From NCBI GenBank assembly GCA_019348265.1, contig JAHWJV010000265.1, positions 1-5,314 of the forward strand: 5,314 bases of DNA, in the 5' to 3' direction. Below, one piece after another: positions 1-5,314 of this stretch. A program made the position numbers and the translations under genes. Within the stretch, counting starts at the first letter, position 1, and each line of letters opens with the position of its first letter. The DNA is from Gemmatimonadota bacterium (GTDB taxonomy: Bacteria; Gemmatimonadota; Gemmatimonadetes; Longimicrobiales; Longimicrobiaceae). Under the pieces are notes generated by a model. It was not told the origin of the DNA and ran no database searches. It saw only the letters and a list, made by a program, of their open reading frames with translations.

Positions 1-902
1 GACACCACTTCTCGTCCATCTTCCGCGGTGATCAGACCGTAGACGATCGCCGTGTGGACGTTCTCCTCGGTGAGAAGAAAGTCCGCCGCTTGCGGGATCG
101 CATCGCGATCCGCCCAGCGGACGAAGCCCACGCCGGCGAGCGAGAATCCCGCGCGAATGGTACGGTCGGCGAGCGCGGTCTGGATGACGTCCATGGTCCC
201 GCGGGACTTCTGCACGCAGAGCACGCGCTCCAGCAGATCCACATCGACGTAGCTGGTCAGGTAGCTCGCCGCGCGGTACTCGGCGCGACCCGCACGGACC
301 AGGCCGGACGTCTCGCTGTACAGCCCGTGCATCAGGGCAGTCGCCAGGTTCGTATGGGATGGATTCGTAGCGTCGAAGTCGCAGAACACGCCGCTCTCGA
401 GGTACTCCACGAGGATCGTGGCCGCCGCGCCGACGGAGCGGATGTCGGCGAAGACCGGGTCGAGGACGTCCTGCGGGTCGTGATGATCGATTATCACGAG
501 CGTTGGCACGCCCGCCTCCTTCAGCCGTCCCGTGAGCCGGGTGGTCGTACCCTGGTTGTCGACGAAGACGGCGGCGTCGTATCCGTCGAGCGCGACGGAC
601 TCGGAATATGGAGTGAGTTCTATTTCGAGCAGGTTGACCAGCGCGAGGTTCTCCGGGTGGCTTATGAGCCCTTCGAAGAGGATGTCGGTGGTGATGTCGA
701 AGACACGGGCGATCTCGCGGTAAGCGAGCGCGGAGGAGATCGCGTCCGGGTCGGGAAAGTCCTGGATCGCGACCGCATGGCGCTCACCCCTGCGGGTGAG
801 CAGCAGCTCCCGCAGCTCGCGCGCGGGCTCCAGCATCTCAGTCGGTCTCTCCGCCGAGTCGCCAGCTATGAGGCCGTCATTCGGCTCGGCGGGAGTTGCC
901 AT
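1..902 (-). CDS. DHH-family phosphoesterase (NrnA-like), C-terminus cut by window edge
   Basis: Three hundred codons are visible with no stop before the left edge. Seen directly: motif I DFPDPDAISSA at residues 48-58 (D51, D53), motif II VFVDNQG with D115, the signature IDHHDP with D139-H140-H141, and a motif IV-like GLYSETSG near 193-200. A DHHA1-like start follows (SLAGVGFV near 254, then RDAIPQAADFLLTEENVHTAI). Known family role: DHH/DHHA1 enzymes use two metal ions to cleave phosphodiester or phosphomonoester bonds in nano-RNA, pAp or cyclic dinucleotide products; the exact substrate is not readable here. The missing end should hold the rest of DHHA1, including its Gly-rich motif. The ATG at 902 is the first start after an in-frame stop at 959-957, but its GAGG lies only 3 nt upstream. 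An in-frame ATG at 836 has GGAGAG about 10 nt upstream, so the protein may be 22 residues shorter. It begins 70 bp after the EAL gene with no clear terminator between, so co-transcription is likely. Confidence 0.9.
   Translation of the reverse strand, partial: MATPAEPNDGLIAGDSAERPTEMLEPARELRELLLTRRGERHAVAIQDFPDPDAISSALAYREIARVFDITTDILFEGLISHPENLALVNLLEIELTPYSESVALDGYDAAVFVDNQGTTTRLTGRLKEAGVPTLVIIDHHDPQDVLDPVFADIRSVGAAATILVEYLESGVFCDFDATNPSHTNLATALMHGLYSETSGLVRAGRAEYRAASYLTSYVDVDLLERVLCVQKSRGTMDVIQTALADRTIRAGFSLAGVGFVRWADRDAIPQAADFLLTEENVHTAIVYGLITAEDGREVV
782..801. repeat. Perfect 8-bp inverted repeat with 4-nt loop, inside the DHH gene
   Basis: GCTCACCC (782-789) and GGGTGAGC (794-801) are exact reverse complements separated by four bases. 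In the mRNA this would be a strong stem-loop over codons 34-40 of the phosphoesterase, shortly after its alternative start codons. There is no T-run, so it does not look like an intrinsic terminator. It may simply follow from the codons for Leu-Leu-Thr-Arg-Arg-Gly-Glu-Arg. Confidence 0.6.
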
Positions 903-972
903 GCGCCTCGCTGGGTTGGGAGATGAAGTCTCGGAACCGAGCAGGATTCGCCAGCCTCATGCCAGTCGGCGC

Positions 973-2637
973 TCAGTGCCCCGCGGGCTGGGTGGGCTGC
1001 GTCATGAATCGAGGCTGGTGGAAGAGGAAGCCCTGGGTGAAGTGACAGCCGAGCGATTTCACCGTCTCGTACTCGTCCTCCCGCTCCACACCTTCCGCGA
1101 TCACCTTGATCCCGTTGTCATTGGCGAAGTTCACCATGGTCTCCACCAGGTTCTGCTTCATGAAGTTCGTGTCGATCCCTGAGATCAGGGAGATGTCGAG
1201 CTTGATGAAGTCGGGGGAGAGATTCGCGATACTCCCAAGACCCGCGTAGCCAGAGCCCGCGTCGTCCACGGCGAAGCGGAATCCCTGCTCGCGGAAGACC
1301 TTGAGATATTCCTGGAAGGCGGGATAATCCGTGATGGCGGTGCGCTCGGTGATCTCGAGCACGATTCGCTCCGGGTGATCGATCCCGAGCTCCTCCATGT
1401 CCAGGTACCGGAAGGTCGGATCCCGGAAATCGTGCGGGTCGATGTTCAGGAACAGGTACTGCTCGGAGTTGAGGTGCGTGGGGATCCCTTCGATGGCGCG
1501 CTGCCGGCAGAGGCGCGAAAGCTCCCAGATCAGATTCGCCTCCTCCGCGACCCCGAACATCACCTCCGGCGAGCGCATCCCCTTGATCCCACCGCGGGCC
1601 AGCGCCTCGTAACCGTACACCTCCTGCGTGTCGGTCACCACGATCGGGTGGAACTCGATCTCCACCGCCCCCTCCCGCAGCATCGTCTTCAGGTCCGTGA
1701 CCTTCCGGCTCCGCTCGCGGTGCTCGACGCTGCGGGCCGCCTGCGCGGCCTCACGGATTCCGCGGTAGATCAGCCGCTCCGTGCGGATCTTCGGGTTGCG
1801 GAAGATGGTGGTCGCGCCGACATAGATGCTGAAGAGGCCCGCGATGTCTTCGCCATGCGTCTCGTCCAGCTGAGTGCGGATGTGCGCCTCGAGATCCTCC
1901 ACGATCTGGTTGACGCGCCGCTCGACCTCGGCCGGGATCGCCTGCAGATCCGTGAAGAAGATGAAGTCGTCGTCGCCGGTGTGCGACACCATCACGAGAC
2001 TTTCTTCCTTCTCCCTCTGGCTGTCGTAGAAGACCCGCACCGCGTTGGCGGTGGTCTGCAGGACTTCGTCGAGCTTCTGCCAGCCGTAGATCTCCTCGAG
2101 CTTCGAGTAGCGCACGAACTCGATGTAGAGAATCGTGAGCCGGCCGGCGCGCTCTAGCATGTCGCGCCCCCTGTCGATCATGACCGACAGGGTGGGAAAG
2201 CCGGTGAAGCGGTCGTAGAGAAGCTCTTCGTAGCGGAGGTGCTCGGCGGCGCGCGAGGTGGCGTCGGGGTGGTCGCCCTCGCGGCGGCGGCGCATCGCGG
2301 CCTGGAAGCGGCTAGCGAGCTCGGAGACGGAGCTCGGAAGCAGGATCCACTCGTCCACCCCGACCTCCAGGACGCGCTGGATCTCGCGCTGGCTACCGCA
2401 CGCGGCGACGAGCCCGATCCCGCGGGCGCGCGTCTCCGCTCGCATGCGCGGAAGATTGCCCCCCACGACCGCCTCCACGAACAGGAGCCCCGGGTGAGTA
2501 CGGAGGGCGTCGAACAGCTGCTGATCGTTCCCATTGGGACCGCCGCCGATCACGATCAGCTCGGCACCCAGGTCGTTTGCCGCTGCCGTCACTTCTTCGA
2601 GGAGTCCCGCGTCCTGCACGCGCGCGAGGATCTTCAC
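973..2637 (-). CDS. Pseudo-receiver / degenerate GGDEF / EAL c-di-GMP phosphodiesterase
   Basis: A 554-residue cytoplasmic protein with no membrane segment seen. Residues 1-115 have a receiver-like alpha/beta pattern, but no acidic pair after strand 1, no clear phospho-acceptor Asp, and LP (100-101) where KP is expected; I call it a pseudo-receiver. Residues ~145-315 form a GGDEF-type domain whose signature reads GDDDF (221-225), with no RxxD inhibitory site just upstream, so cyclase activity is unlikely. Residues ~316-545 form an EAL domain that keeps the usual metal and catalytic positions: E344 in YEALARG, N398, E428 in LEITE, D458-D459 in VDDAGSG, K479 in IKLD, E515 in AEGVE and Q535 in TQGF. 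EAL enzymes linearise c-di-GMP to pGpG, so an active phosphodiesterase is inferred. The first Gln of the usual QPI motif is His (FHPIV, 329-333). The GTG at 2637 is chosen because it overlaps the receiver stop as GTGA and has GAGG 8 nt upstream. The frame stays open to 2832, but that extension only reads across the receiver gene and gives Arg-rich nonsense. Confidence 0.93.
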   Translation of the reverse strand: MKILARVQDAGLLEEVTAAANDLGAELIVIGGGPNGNDQQLFDALRTHPGLLFVEAVVGGNLPRMRAETRARGIGLVAACGSQREIQRVLEVGVDEWILLPSSVSELASRFQAAMRRRREGDHPDATSRAAEHLRYEELLYDRFTGFPTLSVMIDRGRDMLERAGRLTILYIEFVRYSKLEEIYGWQKLDEVLQTTANAVRVFYDSQREKEESLVMVSHTGDDDFIFFTDLQAIPAEVERRVNQIVEDLEAHIRTQLDETHGEDIAGLFSIYVGATTIFRNPKIRTERLIYRGIREAAQAARSVEHRERSRKVTDLKTMLREGAVEIEFHPIVVTDTQEVYGYEALARGGIKGMRSPEVMFGVAEEANLIWELSRLCRQRAIEGIPTHLNSEQYLFLNIDPHDFRDPTFRYLDMEELGIDHPERIVLEITERTAITDYPAFQEYLKVFREQGFRFAVDDAGSGYAGLGSIANLSPDFIKLDISLISGIDTNFMKQNLVETMVNFANDNGIKVIAEGVEREDEYETVKSLGCHFTQGFLFHQPRFMTQPTQPAGH

Positions 2638-2649
2638 GCTTTCAGCCTC
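2634..2649 (-). promoter_or_regulatory. GTGA stop/start overlap and ribosome binding site coupling receiver to EAL gene
   Basis: The receiver's TGA (2636-2634) overlaps the GTG start of the EAL gene (2637-2635). GAGG at 2649-2646 lies 8 nt before the GTG, inside the last codons of the receiver. This is the usual arrangement for translational coupling, which tends to keep the two products in a fixed ratio. Confidence 0.8.
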
Positions 2650-3020
2650 GCCTCGAGATTCCGCCTGACTTTTTCGGCAAGCTCGTTGAGGTCGACCGGT
2701 TTTACGACGTAATCGTCGGCGCCCGAGCGCATCCCTTCGAACTTGTCCTCGAAGCCGCCCTTGGCCGTCACCATCACGACGCGAACGGTGGAGAAGTCGG
2801 GGTGGTTCTTGATGGTCCTGCACACCTGCCATCCGTCCATCCCGGGCATCATCACATCGAGAAGAACCAGCGCCGGGTGCACCTCGTCGAGCTTGGCGAG
2901 CGCGGCCTTCCCATCGGTCGCTGCGGCTACACGATAGCCGCGCGATTCCAGGAAGGTTTGCAAGATCTCGACGTTGTCGTGGTTGTCATCCACGACCAGG
3001 ATGGTTTCGTCTTTGTCCAC
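2634..3020 (-). CDS. Stand-alone CheY-like response regulator receiver
   Basis: A 128-residue single-domain receiver with a full set of canonical residues: acidic pair D11-D12 in ILVVDDN, phospho-acceptor D55 in LLDVMMPGMDG, T85 in MVTAK and K107 in VVKP. It has no output domain, so it must act by binding a partner or passing phosphate on. The GTG at 3020 is chosen because GGGAG sits 7 nt upstream (3032-3028) and the domain begins right after it (VDKDETILVVDD). The frame stays open to 3119, but those extra 33 residues lie in the intergenic region and resemble nothing. Its stop overlaps the start of the EAL phosphodiesterase gene, so that protein is the obvious partner. No histidine kinase is visible in the window, so the phosphate donor is unknown. 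Confidence 0.95.
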   Translation of the reverse strand: MDKDETILVVDDNHDNVEILQTFLESRGYRVAAATDGKAALAKLDEVHPALVLLDVMMPGMDGWQVCRTIKNHPDFSTVRVVMVTAKGGFEDKFEGMRSGADDYVVKPVDLNELAEKVRRNLEARLKA

Positions 3021-3027
3021 AGATGTT

Positions 3028-3032
3028 CTCCC
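3028..3032 (-). promoter_or_regulatory. Shine-Dalgarno that fixes the receiver's GTG start
   Basis: GGGAG is centred about 9 nt before the GTG at 3020. No comparable site precedes the in-frame starts further upstream. A short GGGG/CCCC stem-loop just upstream could touch this site, but it is weak. Confidence 0.75.
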
Positions 3033-3088
3033 GGGGAAAGCCCCCTGTATTCGAGAGCTCGGCGCGCGACCGGCGCAGCGCTGGTTCG

Positions 3089-3104
3089 GGCAAGAAGCAA
3101 GCCA
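3089..3104 (-). promoter_or_regulatory. Candidate sigma-54 type promoter upstream of the receiver gene
   Basis: Read on the minus strand, TGGCTTGCTTCTTGCC gives TGGC and TTGC elements with exactly ten bases between the invariant GG and GC. That fits the sigma-54 consensus TGGCACG-N4-TTGCW at most positions, with AC replaced by TT and the last W by C. It falls in the 108-bp gap between the ABC and receiver genes and would start transcription about 58 nt before the GTG. I found no convincing sigma-70 pair in the gap. One motif match is weak evidence, and no enhancer-binding protein is visible in the window. Confidence 0.3.
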
Positions 3105-3128
3105 TATAACCCCTTGCAAGTCGCAGCA

Positions 3129-4994
3129 CTACGCGGCGCGAATGAACTGCAGCTCGTACAGCTGACTGTACAATCCGCCGAGCTTCAGCAGCTCGGCGTG
3201 GGTGCCCCGCTCCCGCACTTCGCCGTGGTGGAGCACCAGGATCTGGTCGGCGTGCACGACGGTGGATAGCCGGTGCGCGATGACGAGCGAGGTGCGGCCG
3301 CTCATCAGCTCGGAGAGCGCGCGGTCGATCTGCGCCTCCAGCTCGGCGTCGACGGAGCTGGTCGCTTCGTCGAGCACCAGCACCATCGGGTCGAACGCCA
3401 GCGCCCGCGCGAAGGACACGAGCTGGCGCTCCCCGACGGAGAGCGAGAGCCCGCGCTCCCCGAGCGGCTGGTCGTAGCCGCCCGGTAGGCGGCGGATGAA
3501 CGGGTCGGCTCCGATCCGTTCGGCGGCGCGCCGGATCCGGGTCTCGTCGATGTCCGGCCGGCCGAGCGAGAGGTTGAAGCGCGCGTCCTCACTGAACAGG
3601 AAGACGTCCTGGAGCACGAGTCCGATCCGCGCGCGAAGCTCGGCCAGCGGGACGCGTCGGATCGGAATCCCGTCGAAGAGGATCTCCCCGGCCTGCGGCT
3701 CATAGAACCGCATCAGCAGGTTGATGATCGTGGACTTTCCCGCGCCGGTCGCGCCCACGATCGCCACGCGCTCGCCGGGCGCCGCGCGGAAGCTCACACC
3801 GCGGAGGACCCATTCCCCGCCTCCACCCCCGGCCCCGGTCTCCGGTCGCCAGTCGCCAGTGGCCGGTCCGGCTGTTTCAGGACTGGAGACTGAAGACTGA
3901 CGACTGACGACCGGGGCGGCGGCGTGGGGGGCGGCGTATCGAAACCACACCCCCCGGAACTCGATCTCGCCTCTGCCGTCGGCAGGGAGATGCAGCGGGT
4001 GCGGATCGTCCTCGATCTCGGGGCGGGTGTCGAGCAGCCCGAAGATCCGCTCCGACGACGCCATGGCGCCCTGAAGGAGGTTGTATTTCTCGGAGAGGTC
4101 CTGAATCGGGCGGAAGAACCGCCGCGCGTACTGGAGGAACGCCGCGATCACGCCGACCGTCACGGTGCCCTGCGTTGCCTCGCCGCCGCCGTACCAGAGG
4201 ATCAGCGCGAGAGACACGGCGGTCAACACCTCGATGACCGGGAAAAACGCGGCGTAGTAGGTTATCGAGCGGAGCTGCATGTCGAGGTGGTCTCGATTGA
4301 CCCGCTCGAAGCGGAGCCCGGTGTCCGCCTCCCGGCCGAAGAGGTGGATGACTCGCATTCCGGTGATTCGCTCCTGGAGGAACGCATTGATCCGCGCCAC
4401 TCGAACGCGGATCTCCCGGTAGGCGTTCCGCACCAGGCTCCGGAACACGAACGCGGCGAGGAATACGAACGGGAGCACGGAGAACGTGACGAGCGAGAGC
4501 CGCCAATCCATGGCCAGCATCGCCGCGAGGATGAAGAACAGCGTGAACAGGTCGCCGAACACGGTCACGGCGCCGGAGCTGAACAGCTCGTTGAGCACCT
4601 CGACGTCGCCTGTGACGCGGGTCATCAGTCGGCCGACCGGGTTCCGGTCGAAGTAGCGCAGCGACAGCGTCTGCAAGTGGGTGAAGAGCTCGACGCGCAG
4701 GTCGTACATCACCCGCTGGCCGAGCCATGTGGTGAGCAGCCCCTGCGCATAGTCTAAAGCGAAGCTCGCCACCAGGGCCGCCAGATACGTTCCGACGAGC
4801 ACCCAGAGCAGCTTGTAATCACCCTCCGGCAGGGCCCGGTCGATGGCGATCTGCGTTAGCCAGGGGCCGACCATCTCGAGCGCCGCACCGCAGAGCAGCA
4901 GCGAGATGGCGAGCGCCACCCGCGCACGGTACGGTCGCAGGTAGCCGAGCAGCCGCCGGACGTCGGTCCCGCGCCGGCAGACCTTCCCGATCAC
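3129..4994 (-). CDS. Half-size ABC exporter, permease fused to ATPase (MsbA/MdlB/YheH-like)
   Basis: A 621-residue inner-membrane ABC exporter half-transporter that would act as a homo- or heterodimer. Hydrophobic segments lie near 25-48, 62-85, 141-161, 164-187, 246-270 and 275-292, the expected six. The ATPase domain (~340-621) has the A-loop Tyr353, Walker A GATGAGKST (414-422), Q-loop Q462, signature LSVGE (518-522), Walker B VLVLDEA with catalytic E543, and H-loop H574, so it looks catalytically complete. LSVGE followed by RQ is common in the MdlB/YheH branch, which often pairs with a second half-transporter; none is visible here. The substrate cannot be predicted. Two oddities: residues 354-394 are a long Ser/Pro/Gly insert between the first two ATPase strands, encoded by a heptanucleotide repeat; and residues 1-19 resemble a relaxase N-terminus, so the GTG at 4994 may not be the exporter's original start. 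That GTG has AGGAGG 5 nt upstream. The stop is TAG, 108 bp before the receiver gene. Confidence 0.95.
   Translation of the reverse strand: MIGKVCRRGTDVRRLLGYLRPYRARVALAISLLLCGAALEMVGPWLTQIAIDRALPEGDYKLLWVLVGTYLAALVASFALDYAQGLLTTWLGQRVMYDLRVELFTHLQTLSLRYFDRNPVGRLMTRVTGDVEVLNELFSSGAVTVFGDLFTLFFILAAMLAMDWRLSLVTFSVLPFVFLAAFVFRSLVRNAYREIRVRVARINAFLQERITGMRVIHLFGREADTGLRFERVNRDHLDMQLRSITYYAAFFPVIEVLTAVSLALILWYGGGEATQGTVTVGVIAAFLQYARRFFRPIQDLSEKYNLLQGAMASSERIFGLLDTRPEIEDDPHPLHLPADGRGEIEFRGVWFRYAAPHAAAPVVSRQSSVSSPETAGPATGDWRPETGAGGGGGEWVLRGVSFRAAPGERVAIVGATGAGKSTIINLLMRFYEPQAGEILFDGIPIRRVPLAELRARIGLVLQDVFLFSEDARFNLSLGRPDIDETRIRRAAERIGADPFIRRLPGGYDQPLGERGLSLSVGERQLVSFARALAFDPMVLVLDEATSSVDAELEAQIDRALSELMSGRTSLVIAHRLSTVVHADQILVLHHGEVRERGTHAELLKLGGLYSQLYELQFIRAA
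3832..3917. repeat. Palindromic heptanucleotide repeat element inside the ABC gene
   Basis: Two arms of five 7-bp units each face one another across a 12-bp spacer (3869-3880). Left units at 3834-3868 read CCCGGTC, TCCGGTC, GCCAGTC, GCCAGTG, GCCGGTC. Right units at 3881-3915, read as the reverse complement from the outside in, are CCCGGTC, GTCAGTC, GTCAGTC, TTCAGTC, TCCAGTC. The outermost 9 bp are a perfect inverted repeat (GCCCCGGTC at 3832-3840, GACCGGGGC at 3909-3917). The inner units pair imperfectly. The whole element is translated without a frameshift as residues 360-388 of the exporter. It looks like a dispersed palindromic low-complexity element; known parallels are the heptanucleotide STRR repeats of cyanobacteria, which have a different unit. 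Confidence 0.85.
4938..4994 (-). other. Probable chimeric N-terminus: relaxase-like start joined to ABC exporter
   Basis: The first 19 codons read MIGKVCRRGTDVRRLLGYL. From memory, actinobacterial relaxases that follow mobC often begin in this style (MIGKV or MIAKV, basic residues, then LLxYL). ABC exporters typically begin with something like RRLLGYLRPYR, which fits residues 13 onward. The shared RRLLGYL stretch (4958-4938) is where the two would have been joined in frame. This is inferred from motif memory and has not been tested by alignment. Confidence 0.55.
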
Positions 4995-4999
4995 CGCCG

Positions 5000-5005
5000 C
5001 CTCCT
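5000..5005 (-). promoter_or_regulatory. Strong Shine-Dalgarno AGGAGG before the GTG at 4994
   Basis: A perfect AGGAGG lies 5 nt upstream of the GTG, in the 33-bp gap after the MobC-like stop. If the junction call is right, this site originally served a relaxase gene translated just after mobC. Confidence 0.8.
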
Positions 5006-5027
5006 CTCGCCGTCGATGTCGCGGCCG

Positions 5028-5314
5028 TCAGGCGAGGCGACGAGACAGCTGCACCGTGAGCGCATCGACCCGCTCGGTGGCACGTACGCAGCCAGCGACG
5101 GCGCTCAGGAGCCACACCGGCGCGCCCTCGCCCTGGTGCAGCACGCTCACCGCCTGGTTCAGGTTCACCGCGTACCGCCCGAGCGCGGTGCGCAGCTGCA
5201 GCAGCTCGGCCAGCAGCTGCCGCTCCCCCGAACTCGCCGGCGGCACGCTCGCCCCGGCCAGGGTCAGCCCGGCGGCCGCCACGAAACCCGTCGGTGTCAG
5301 CCCCGCTGCCTGTG
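5028..5314 (-). CDS. MobC-like plasmid mobilisation (relaxosome) protein, N-terminus beyond window
   Basis: The frame is open from the right edge to a TGA at 5030-5028, giving 94 visible residues of a longer protein. A GTG at 5282 exists, but in-frame coding continues upstream through AAGLTPTGF (visible residues 2-10), so the true start lies outside the window. That segment resembles the end of a ribbon-helix-helix-like N-terminal region (typical style AAGLTPxGF). The later RYAVNLNQAVSVLHQ (NLNQ at visible residues 50-53) is the hallmark NLNQ pattern of MobC proteins, followed by a helical tail ending in QLSRRLA. MobC proteins help the relaxase open and bind the origin of transfer; the relaxase gene usually follows immediately. 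Here the next frame begins 33 bp later with a relaxase-like start but becomes an ABC exporter. The style is actinobacterial. The family call is from motif recognition only; a generic DNA-binding accessory protein is the alternative. Confidence 0.6.
   Translation of the reverse strand, partial: QAAGLTPTGFVAAAGLTLAGASVPPASSGERQLLAELLQLRTALGRYAVNLNQAVSVLHQGEGAPVWLLSAVAGCVRATERVDALTVQLSRRLA

Noticed and set aside
54..926. A 290-codon open frame on the plus strand
   Set aside because: It lies opposite the DHH phosphoesterase, which has a full set of family motifs on the minus strand. The plus-strand translation is Arg/Val/Glu-rich with no recognisable domain, a usual artefact in GC-rich DNA.
903..972. 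Intrinsic terminator between the EAL and DHH genes
   Set aside because: The only dyad is CTCGG-TT-CCGAG, whose 2-nt loop is too tight, and no T-run follows.
1375..2157. A 260-codon plus-strand frame opposite the EAL gene
   Set aside because: Shadow of the minus-strand GGDEF-EAL coding sequence, with no domain or ribosome site.
2638..2832. 65-residue N-terminal extension of the EAL protein
   Set aside because: It reads through the receiver gene in another frame, gives Arg-rich nonsense and has no ribosome site. The GTG at 2637 has an SD and a stop/start overlap.
3021..3119. 33-residue N-terminal extension of the receiver
   Set aside because: The receiver fold starts right after the GTG at 3020, which has a well-spaced GGGAG. 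The extension lies in the intergenic gap and would include the promoter candidate.
3834..3915. CRISPR array in the repeated region of the ABC gene
   Set aside because: Units are 7 bp with no unique spacers, and the arms face each other, so this is a palindromic tandem repeat and not a CRISPR.
3877..4728. A 283-codon minus-strand frame overlapping the ABC exporter
   Set aside because: It is a Pro/Arg-rich shadow of the exporter in another frame; the exporter frame carries all the transmembrane and ATPase motifs.

Overview
The window is G+C-rich (roughly two thirds by eye) and tightly packed. All genes lie on the minus strand, so transcription runs from right to left, and two genes are cut by the window edges. 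Three of the four starts that can be fixed are GTG. Codon use and protein style suggest a high-GC environmental bacterium. A Gemmatimonadota-like or similar origin is my impression for positions 1 to about 4940. The last ~370 bases look different, like an actinobacterial mobilisable plasmid or integrative element.

Layout in transcription order: (1) 5314-5028, the C-terminal part of a MobC-like relaxosome accessory protein. (2) 4994-3129, a complete half-size ABC exporter with fused permease and ATPase domains. Its first ~19 residues look like the beginning of an actinobacterial relaxase rather than an ABC exporter, and its ATPase domain carries a palindromic array of 7-bp repeats. (3) 3020-2634, a stand-alone CheY-like receiver. 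(4) 2637-973, a c-di-GMP protein made of a pseudo-receiver, a degenerate GGDEF domain and an apparently active EAL domain; its GTG start overlaps the receiver's TGA stop. (5) 902-1, a DHH-family phosphoesterase cut by the left edge. The DHH gene is easy to miss because it has no stop inside the window and a long spurious reading frame lies opposite it.

Genes 3 to 5 make a plausible signalling unit. A phosphorylatable receiver is translationally coupled to a c-di-GMP phosphodiesterase that has its own phosphorylation-dead receiver, and a DHH phosphoesterase follows that could in principle act on the pGpG released by the EAL domain. The exporter upstream is separated from them by 108 bp, which contain a candidate sigma-54-type promoter.

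The two most notable structural points are the apparent mobC/relaxase-to-ABC junction near 4938-4958, which is either an assembly chimera or a real recombination, and the heptanucleotide inverted-repeat element that is translated in frame within the ABC ATPase domain.
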